From positions 558,001-622,000 of the forward strand of contig JAQGDQ010000045.1 of assembly GCA_030141605.1 (NCBI GenBank): a DNA stretch of 64,000 bases. Reading direction: 5' to 3'. Under the pieces are notes generated by a model, which worked only from the letters and a program-made list of their open reading frames with translations, ran no database searches and was not told where the DNA came from. Below, in pieces: positions 58,101 through 64,000 of the stretch. The DNA comes from Tubiluchus corallicola (Eukaryota > Priapulida > Priapulimorpha > Priapulimorphida > Tubiluchidae). Positions within the stretch are counted from its first letter, which is position 1. Every line of letters begins with the position of its first letter. A program made the position numbers and the translations under genes.

Positions 58101-60804
58101 ATTTATATGCAAGTGGGTTTTTTGCCAGTAGGCTTATTGTTGATTTCTGACTTATTACATTCCAAAAACACCACGTCAAACACAATGAAAGTCCTCTAGC
58201 TGCTGATGAAGATGAAATAATACAGTATACAAATCGGTTCTTTCTGAATTAACACGTAGAATTTGTCTGACATTAATTGAACATATGTTTACTTTCAATT
58301 TGAATTTCAATTTGAGTTTCACTTTGAAAATCATAACTTCGAGAGGACTTTGTTGATGTTAAGGATCTCAGATTAATTATTTTGTCAAGATCTTATATGT
58401 ATTCAACAACTTTTGCTCATCATTTTTAAGAGGATTTTCAAACAAAAAAGCTTTATAGAATTTAAACAAATTTATTTTATCTTTTAGGTGTGAGTTTTGC
58501 AGTTTTCGAACAAAAATTAGTAAAATGATGGAGAGGCATATGAGAGTCCACAAGGTCAGTATGTGTTGTAAACACTGCAGGTTCTAGTAAGAAATGGAAT
58601 TATATACTGAAAATTATTTAATCTGTTCGCATAAATGATTCGAAGAAGACAGTTGTGTTCATTTTAGTTGTTATTTTTGCTAGTAAGAGAATGTGTTGAT
58701 GTTAAGAAAAATGAGCAGCCTGTGTACTTAAAAATGGTTTCAAAACAAAAAGTGTAACAGATACTCTTCAAGAATACGCTTCAACCAAAATAAGAGAACC
58801 ATTGTGGCAACAAATAAAATTTTGTAACTGGAGTGAGGGAAGAGCAGGATAGGAACAATTTGTACTTAGTACAAGTTAACAAACACCAAGTTTGTTAGCA
58901 AGTCAGTGGGTGACCATCAGGTCATTTTGGCTTATTTGTTTATCGTATAACCCGGCAATTTACCTTGCTGAGAGAATACTTCTTGTATGTGCATCCAAAT
59001 TTAGGTAAGACACTTTTGCCGTTGCCGTTTCTTTGTCTTATCATGAAAAATTATCCTTCGTGAGTTAGATTTTTGCCCCTCCATTACTGTTTACATCATC
59101 AAGACCAGAGTCTGTCACACGTCACAACAAGCTCCATATTAATATTAATAATAATAATAATAATAATAATTTCGTTTAGAATATAGTTTTGGGATTCCTT
59201 AAGTAACTCGATACTTATTTCCAAGGTGGTCCCAATTATTAGTATCCTCATGTTACTTCAATATACCTACGTGCTTGGTCGAAGAATCAGCAGTACCATT
59301 TTTTAAATATTTGGTATGATTCGATCTGGAGGTGAACTCGCGACCTTCCCGGTGGAAGGCGAGCACGCAACCATTGAGCTATGCTATCCAGTGATAAACA
59401 CTTAAACATTTAAGTAGGGTATAACACTGAGTGTGATATTATAATTTGTAGAGTGCCAAAATGTATAAAAAAGCAACAAATCAGCCTGTATACAAAATTT
59501 AGTATTGTTTTGCATTGGCACTGAGCAGTGATTTACTACTTTATAAAGTCTTGTAAGCGACTAAGTGTTAGTGTGCTAATTGTGCTTTATTTCAGGGGGA
59601 AGGATTTGCCTGCTCACTTTGCTCAAAAGTCTATCCACTGCAGTCGGAACTCTCACAACACATGCGTCTTCACGATGACATGCACCTTATGTGTGATCAG
59701 TGTGGCCGCAGTTTCAAAACCAAAGGTACTCTAAGCGTCCACGTGGAGCGCCGACATAATCACCATCTCATGCAAAACTGCCCCTCCTGCTCCTACCAGG
59801 GACACCCAATTAACGTGAAAAAGCATTTCGAAAACGTGCATAATAAAATGTTCAAGTGTGTGCACTGTGACTATGGTACAAACAGTAAAAGTGCTCTAGA
59901 CAAACATCAAGAAACCCATGATATGGCTCGTCCATTAGAGTGTGACTATTGTGCTTACCGAGCCAAAGATGAGAAAACACTAGGCGATCATGTCAGAAAT
60001 AAACACACGGATGAGAGGCTTGTCAGACTATATGAATGTTCATACTGCCATAGAAAGTTCAAAACTAGATCTATGCTAAAGTTTCACATGCCAGTGCATA
60101 CAAATGTTAAGAAGTTTCGCTGCAACTTTTGTGATTATGCTTGCAAGTATCGACAAACATTGTATTATCACCTCAAAACTAAACACAACGAAGTGTCCAT
60201 ACGTCGTGGCAACTCATTGCTGAAAAAGAGCGAAGATTTAACAGATGGTACGGATAATTTCGTTACAGTGCTTAAACAACCTGCTAAAACCGCTTTTACT
60301 TCAGGCAATATAGAAGTGTGCAATTCAAGTGGACAAACCTTAATTCTGCAACTAGAGGATATAGTAGATGCTGTCGAACAAGATAAATCTACTGTTGTCA
60401 CTGATTCTAATGTTCATTTAAATCTTATAAATGAAAATTTACCTCTAGCACAATCTGTTACTCAGACTGTTGTGCTAAATCCTGACCAAACTCAACAGCA
60501 ACTGTACAATGTAGCTGATGCAACTCCTGGTGTTCGTGAAGAGGCCGTTTATCTGAAGTTTTCTGATATAAATGAACCAGGAGTGGTGCTGTCTAAAGAC
60601 CAGCTTCTCAGTTTAGCTCAGGGTTCAGAGACAATCAAATTAGAAGAACAGACATTCATTGTTGAAGGCGAAGAATTGGGAAGTGACCAGTCCACACAAG
60701 CTGTGGAGATTCTACAGCATTTGATGGCACTTCGGCAAATACCTGAAGAGAATGAACAAACTTCACACACAGTACAAAACACCTCAGAAATACAAGATGA
60801 GTAG
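49123..60804 (+). CDS. Integrase-core / 13x C2H2 zinc-finger fusion protein
   Basis: At least 11 coding exons on the plus strand. Exons 1-4 (49123-49185, 51986-52143, 52602-52764, 53753-53914) encode a Ty3/gypsy-type integrase catalytic core: W-x(5)-NVLGPF, RYIAIATDQYSQWPE, EVFGDAA, AVERC, WDVHI and SPFYMMFGR. Exon 5 onward encodes C2H2 fingers: one each in exons 5, 7, 8 and 10, two in exon 9, seven in exon 11. A 200-residue acidic, glutamine- and leucine-containing tail follows. Junction phases agree throughout (0, 2, 0, 0, 1, then 1, 2, 2, 0) except between exons 6 and 7. Total is about 900 aa. The first catalytic aspartate is asparagine, so the domain is probably a domesticated, non-catalytic DNA- or protein-binding module. 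Nuclear DNA-binding regulator is the likely role (inference). An acceptor at 49050 implies an upstream untranslated exon. A stop 27 nt upstream of 49123 in frame supports the chosen ATG. Confidence 0.8.
49360..50654. mobile_element. pogo/Tigger-like non-autonomous DNA element (interrupted)
   Basis: Starts CAGTAAGTCCTTGTTTAACG; the right end in reverse complement reads CAGTGAGTACATCCTTGCTT and is followed by TA. Without the nested hAT-like insertion it would be about 600 bp. Same family as 40619-42781. Only non-coding sequence seen. Confidence 0.65.
49845..50529. mobile_element. Non-autonomous hAT-like element, 685 bp, with 8-bp target-site duplication
   Basis: Starts CAGAGGCGGATTATG and ends GGCTATCCGCTATAG, giving imperfect terminal repeats around GCGGAT. 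GCCTTATG is directly repeated on both sides (49837-49844 and 50530-50537), the 8-bp duplication expected of hAT. Subterminal GGGCCTTAGGCTT occurs at both ends. No transposase. Confidence 0.8.
51986..52143 (+). CDS. Integrase-ZnF gene, exon 2 (integrase core, first part)
   Basis: VLVNVLGPFSVTENDNRYIA through YSQWPEEKV to LDLYF; acceptor TTTTTGTAG, donor GTAATG, phase 2 out. Position 4 (N) replaces the first catalytic D of active integrases. Confidence 0.88.
52602..52764 (+). CDS. Integrase-ZnF gene, exon 3 (integrase core, middle)
   Basis: YGNSEIEVFGDAALASELN to CVNSYPK; acceptor AAAACTAG, donor GTATAT. GDA corresponds to the second catalytic aspartate (SDQG in active enzymes). The glutamate region reads TTAVERC, with spacing different from the usual NGxxER. 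Confidence 0.85.
53753..53914 (+). CDS. Integrase-ZnF gene, exon 4 (integrase core, end)
   Basis: 54 codons, NWDVHIKSELLEYRTTSFHG then SPSPFYMMFGRQCHK to NYKVK. FYMMFGR is the conserved end of the gypsy integrase core. Acceptor GTTTTGTAG, donor GTAAGA. Confidence 0.88.
53915..55191 (+). other. Integrase-ZnF gene, intron 4
   Basis: Contains a pogo/Tigger-type terminus at 54439 (TA then CAGTAGTCACCGCTTAATAG). The other end was not found. Nothing else recognised. Confidence 0.6.
54439..54530 (+). mobile_element. pogo/Tigger-type terminal fragment
   Basis: Preceded by TA and beginning CAGTAGTCACCGCTTAATAG, then a CACATTGGGACCGACATG block. Typical terminal layout of Tigger-derived MITEs; truncated or decayed to the right. 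Confidence 0.5.
55192..55441 (+). CDS. Integrase-ZnF gene, exon 5 (zinc finger 1)
   Basis: Begins CNNCDRFF, completing a finger C-x2-C-x12-H-x4-H, then a basic serine/lysine/arginine-rich linker (RRSLRRVLVPRRYDDYDVDL). Acceptor TTGATTTGTAG, donor GTATTT, phase 1 out. The junction with exon 4 reads NYKVK-CNNC, a normal finger lead-in. Confidence 0.87.
55660..55888 (+). CDS. Integrase-ZnF gene, exon 6 (linker)
   Basis: VKREDQVGNELKQHDIS to DNVAKTTES; no domain. Acceptor TTTAAACAG, donor GTAAGA. Entry phase fits exon 5, exit phase 2 does not fit exon 7. Confidence 0.7.
56192..56309 (+). CDS. Integrase-ZnF gene, exon 7 (zinc finger 2)
   Basis: RVLPKRKLALLRPFKCERCP to AHMLCHVD; acceptor ACTTTACTTTTAG, donor GTTTGT, phase 1 out. 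Needs phase 0 at its start. Confidence 0.82.
56704..56827 (+). CDS. Integrase-ZnF gene, exon 8 (zinc finger 3)
   Basis: GEKWMKCPFCEVTRPTWAHM to LPLYQT; acceptor ATGTTACAG, donor GTATGT, phase 2 out. Confidence 0.85.
57148..57315 (+). CDS. Integrase-ZnF gene, exon 9 (zinc fingers 4-5)
   Basis: Two fingers, CVECGKVFPSKGEMNKHYK and CQYCNAGFHYRRNLNCHIE with following His. Acceptor TTATTGTACAG, donor GTAAGT, phase 2 out. Confidence 0.88.
57316..58487 (+). other. Integrase-ZnF gene, intron 9
   Basis: AT-rich, no repeat or exon recognised. Confidence 0.7.
58488..58554 (+). CDS. Integrase-ZnF gene, exon 10 (zinc finger 6)
   Basis: 67 nt, CEFCSFRTKISKMMERHMR then VHK; acceptor TATCTTTTAG, donor GTCAGT, phase 0 out. 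Confidence 0.87.
58555..59595 (+). other. Integrase-ZnF gene, intron 10
   Basis: Holds an antisense tRNA-derived SINE (59143-59389). Otherwise nothing recognised. Confidence 0.75.
59143..59389 (-). mobile_element. tRNA-derived SINE with (ATT)n tail
   Basis: On the minus strand the head (59389 down to about 59320) resembles a tRNA, with box A TAGCTCAATGG (59381-59371) and box B region GAGTTCACCTCC. The anticodon-loop-like CTTCCAC suggests a tRNA-Gly(TCC)-like ancestor. About 170 bp of unrelated body follows and ends in an (ATT)n run at 59170-59143. Acceptor-stem pairing is lost, so it is not a functional tRNA. Confidence 0.75.
59596..60804 (+). CDS. Integrase-ZnF gene, exon 11 (zinc fingers 7-13 and acidic tail)
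   Basis: 402 codons and TAG stop. Acceptor TTTATTTCAG. Seven C2H2 fingers begin at CSLC, CDQC, CPSC, CVHC, CDYC, CSYC and CNFC, with mostly non-TGEKP linkers. The remaining 200 residues are acidic, with Leu/Gln/Val-rich segments (LILQLEDIVDAV, TVVLNPDQTQQQL, VVLSKDQLLSLAQG) resembling transcriptional activation regions. AATAAA at 61092-61097 is a possible polyadenylation signal. Confidence 0.93.
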   Translation, partial: GEGFACSLCSKVYPLQSELSQHMRLHDDMHLMCDQCGRSFKTKGTLSVHVERRHNHHLMQNCPSCSYQGHPINVKKHFENVHNKMFKCVHCDYGTNSKSALDKHQETHDMARPLECDYCAYRAKDEKTLGDHVRNKHTDERLVRLYECSYCHRKFKTRSMLKFHMPVHTNVKKFRCNFCDYACKYRQTLYYHLKTKHNEVSIRRGNSLLKKSEDLTDGTDNFVTVLKQPAKTAFTSGNIEVCNSSGQTLILQLEDIVDAVEQDKSTVVTDSNVHLNLINENLPLAQSVTQTVVLNPDQTQQQLYNVADATPGVREEAVYLKFSDINEPGVVLSKDQLLSLAQGSETIKLEEQTFIVEGEELGSDQSTQAVEILQHLMALRQIPEENEQTSHTVQNTSEIQDE

Positions 60805-61179
60805 TAATTATGAATTATTTAAGAAGTTAACCATAACAATGATGTGATAATCAGTTTGGCCTAAAATGTTGTAAATGTGTTTATGTCAGGATGGCAAGAT
60901 TATCACTAGAACACTGGTGCTAACACACCATAAATACTTAAAAGAACAGCAAGCTTTATTTGATCTAAGGCTGTGGGTCCCTGGCGAGCTTCCTTAACGT
61001 GAGAATCTAACATTATCAGCACAGATAGACAAACGACCAATTAGCTATAAACTCAATATTATTTAACATAAGAAAAACACATTTGAGAAATAATAAACAA
61101 AATACATACTACAAATTATAGTTTAGCTACTGTCTTTAATTTTACCCGGGATTTTTAAGTGTACGACAAACACCATAAG

Positions 61180-61500
61180 CTGTACTTATCGTGAGTCTCT
61201 GTGTACATGTTGGCTAGCTAGCTTAACGTCGTCACTGTCGCTGTCGGCAGCGGCATGTACTGGAACAGTCTGACCGCAGGCTTCCCAAACTGTAACTTCA
61301 GGGTCAGACAATTAGGTGACATCAGGCGTGGCATTAACTCTATCAACTGAGGAATGCGCTGTATCTGAAGACACTGAAAGGAAGACCGACCATAGGCTGG
61401 TTCTCTGAGGACTACCAATAGTCCATTTCACGACCTGGTCTCCTCCACCATAAACGACAAAGTCTCTAGGGGCTTCCTAAATGACGGAGAGCCCAGGATC
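61180..61500 (-). pseudogene. Possible coding relic or exon of unknown type
   Basis: One minus-strand frame reads DFVVYGGGDQVVKWTIGSPQ, then after a stop SDPEVTVWEACGQTVPV and an acidic DSDSDD run. Another frame is open over 66 codons. Composition is richer in G+C than the flanks. The first part vaguely resembles a WD40 blade, the second a transposon-encoded acidic tail. Not assigned. Confidence 0.25.
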
Positions 61501-63696
61501 ACAATGACTGAGAATAATCATTGTAGAAGTACTCTGTTTCTGCTTAGGAAATACCATTAATAAATGCAATATTATCCTTTAAACCAAGAATTGATAAAAC
61601 TCAAGTAGAGCAACCATATTGCAAAGCCACACTTTTTACACCCTGCTCTGTGGCAGCTGTGAATGTCCTATTTATCATCACTCAGGATTGGTGGTCAAAC
61701 TTGCCAAATAAGGAAGCACACCTGTCAAGTTCATGTCCCTGGTTTCTTCCTTTGATAAACAAAGTTGACAGTAGATGGCACTACTATACTAGCCTGAGAG
61801 ATAATAATTACATAGATAAACAAAATAAACTTTTCACTTAGCACTACAAAATTAAACTCATTGGCGCTACTCTGCTTCACTTAGCAAACTTAATTGTAGA
61901 AATTTAATTAGTACGATAAAATGAGAGCACTATTGTATAGGGCTGTCACAAATGACATACAGTTTATTGTCTTCGAGTGTGTGATATTAGGTGCTTATAT
62001 ATATAATATAATGTTGTGCATTCATTTACTTTCTTGTTTTGATAAAGAACTGTTCACAGTTCATACTAATATCATTTTCTTTTTACTATCTATTTGAATT
62101 TCATCCAATGTTTACTGCTAAACCCATGCTGGTAGTGGTGATCAAGCGAATTTTAAACTCAAGTTAGTATTTTTTCTTAGCTTGGTTCTGCTGCACTGAC
62201 CATAAGCAACAACCGGCCATCATTTTCTTGCATATTACATTTTTCAAAACAGAATTGCATGTTGAAAAGTATATGGTGCCTAACTGAATTGAAAAAAAAC
62301 AGTAAAAGGTATTTGACCTTTAAAATTAGATTCTAATCGAATTTTATCCTGTGGACCAAGCTTTTTCCTACTGTAGATTTTCCTCCAAGCTGTGGATTCA
62401 GTAGCCATTAGCCAGTACCTTTTCATATGCTCAATAGTATGATTATTTGTTTAGCTAAGTGGCCTCACTATTTTTTACCTTTTTGTCTGTTTTGAAAGTG
62501 TCTAATCTACTTGTGTGTCAAACGTCTAGCAAAATGTAACAAACTGTGCTTGATCATTTTTGTTCATCAATTGACTAACAATTCTATCATAAAGATAAAC
62601 CTAATCTGGATTTATCAAATGCCGACCTAAAATATATACCTTGTTTGCATTCAGACAGACAGTCATATCCAATACTGTTTTCAATATGCACTGTTTTGCC
62701 AAGTATATTTATCAGTACGTTAAACTAGTAGAATGTCTTTAATGCGGTCAGTCACGAAAACACTTCAATGAGCCATTGGTTTACCACCTTCACTAACACT
62801 AATTTAACGGAAATAATTGATCGCTTGTAAGCCTTAATTATCGTACAAGCAGATTGACACATAATCTGTTGTTGTCTTCTTAGTTCTTACTGTTTTTAAT
62901 TTTAGAGCATTAATTATTCTGTCAATTTTCTAGGCCACTGTGAATTTAATGATTCTTTCAATCTCAAATATATATTTGTAAGAGAGACCTTTTATCTTGA
63001 GACCAAATTTCCATAGATCAAAAATTACTTTACTGTGGCAAGAATGTTAGTAATACTGTATAGACAATCTAGTTTAGAAACTGTTGTTTTTCTGTTGTTA
63101 GGAACTATATGAAATTGCATTTTCATTTTTTGAAGTTTAGTTTAACATTTATATTATTTATATTATGTTGTATTCATATTAACATTGCCAAAAAGTTTAA
63201 CTTTTTGTCCCTTCACTGGCAGGTTTCATTCTTGTGAATTTCATTAACTGTGGAAATAATGACAGACTAGCTCATGTTTTTTATTATGCTATGCAAAATA
63301 CCACTTAATTTAGTAGTGGCAAGACTGCATAGCAGAGAAATGTTTTGTGCAAAAATTTCTGTGTGATATGTAATAGCCATTGTCTAGGTTAAGATTAAAA
63401 AGTTTGAGACTATGCCTGCTACAGGAGATATTTGTGCCTGATGGTTAAACAAGTCCAAGTTTTTCTGACTTAAACTAATTTTTCAAAAATCATGGCGTTT
63501 AATGCCCTAGGCAATACTGCTTAAAATAATAATAATATCAATAGCAATATATTAATACTACTACTAATAAAATAATAATAACATGATCCATAATTTGATT
63601 TTATATTTCATTTAATTTTCTGTGTATAAATTAATAAGGATTAGCTATGCATATTTTGTCAGTTAAGTTAAACATCGTGCAGGTGGAAACTTTCAC

Positions 63697-63834
63697 GAGA
63701 GTCTTTGTATTAAGGCAAGCAGTTATCAGCAGTTACCATTCTTCAGATGCGGGGCTTAACTGGACTCTCTGCATCATGCCCTAATAACCATAATGTTAGA
63801 TATTGCATCTTGCCTTAACACAGAGATTTTTACG
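63697..63834. repeat. Inverted repeat / hairpin
   Basis: Left arm GAGTCTTTGTATTAAGGCAAG (63699-63719 region) pairs with right arm CTTGCCTTAACACAGAGAT (63810-63828 region), with about 90 bp between. Arms are about 85% complementary over 20 bp. Could be a small MITE or a transcribed hairpin. Confidence 0.6.
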
Positions 63835-64000
63835 AAGGTTTGTCAATTGTTTAAAATTTTATTTGATAGTAACATTAGTACAGAAGATTTTTAATATATC
63901 CCTGGGATTAGTTTATATGGCACTAAATTGCAGTAGTCTTGCCAGTAGTTCTGGTACTTTTTTCTGCACTTTCTATCATCTCTCAAACTTCTGTTCAAAA

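Larger units (their letters stand above)
60805..64000. other. 3' UTR and flank of the integrase-ZnF gene
   Basis: AATAAA at 61092, a GC-richer possible coding relic on the minus strand (61180-61500) and an inverted repeat at 63697-63834. The rest is AT-rich without recognisable features. Confidence 0.6.

Noticed and set aside
59320-59389. Functional tRNA-Gly
   Set aside because: Acceptor stem and B box are degraded and it is followed by a SINE body and ATT tail.

Overview
This is a eukaryotic (animal) genomic window. It is AT-rich, all protein-coding genes are interrupted by introns with GT-AG borders, the standard code is used, and most of the sequence is intron, intergenic DNA or repeats. 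The repeat content (tRNA-derived SINE, non-LTR retrotransposon fragments, hAT- and pogo-like DNA elements, many micro- and minisatellites) and the gene families (calbindin-32 type EF-hand protein, NAT16/histidine N-acetyltransferase-like, SLC10 transporter, C2H2 zinc-finger protein) suggest an invertebrate bilaterian, perhaps a marine lophotrochozoan. The species is not determinable by eye.

Layout. (1) 201-28189, minus strand: 5' part of a calbindin-32/calretinin-like gene. Six coding exons were found (first 173 residues, EF-hands 1-3) across introns of 1.2-9.5 kb, and the gene runs off the left edge. Its introns hold a 42-bp tandem repeat, a GC-rich module with a 74-bp minisatellite, an ATT microsatellite, a 16-bp-period minisatellite, and three separate elements whose two ends are arrays of short degenerate words in inverted orientation. 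(2) 28190-33145: intergenic. (3) 33146-35682, plus strand: a three-exon NAT16-like acetyltransferase, followed at 36410-37255 by a decayed partial tandem copy. (4) 38034-43365, minus strand: a complete four-exon SLC10 (sodium/bile-acid cotransporter family) gene encoding 354 aa. (5) 43366-49050: intergenic, with two non-LTR retrotransposon fragments. (6) 49123-60804, plus strand: the most unusual locus, a gene of at least 11 coding exons. Its first four exons encode a Ty3/gypsy-type integrase core that has become intron-bearing and has lost at least one catalytic acid. These exons splice in compatible phase into exons encoding 13 C2H2 zinc fingers and an acidic tail. One junction (exon 6 to 7) does not keep frame as read and is flagged. 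(7) 60805-64000: 3' flank with a possible coding relic and a hairpin-like repeat.

The genes do not form a pathway. Calbindin and NAT16 are head-to-head, NAT16 and SLC10 tail-to-tail, SLC10 and the integrase-zinc-finger gene head-to-head. Exon models come from reading splice sites, phase and family resemblance by eye; no database or alignment software was used.
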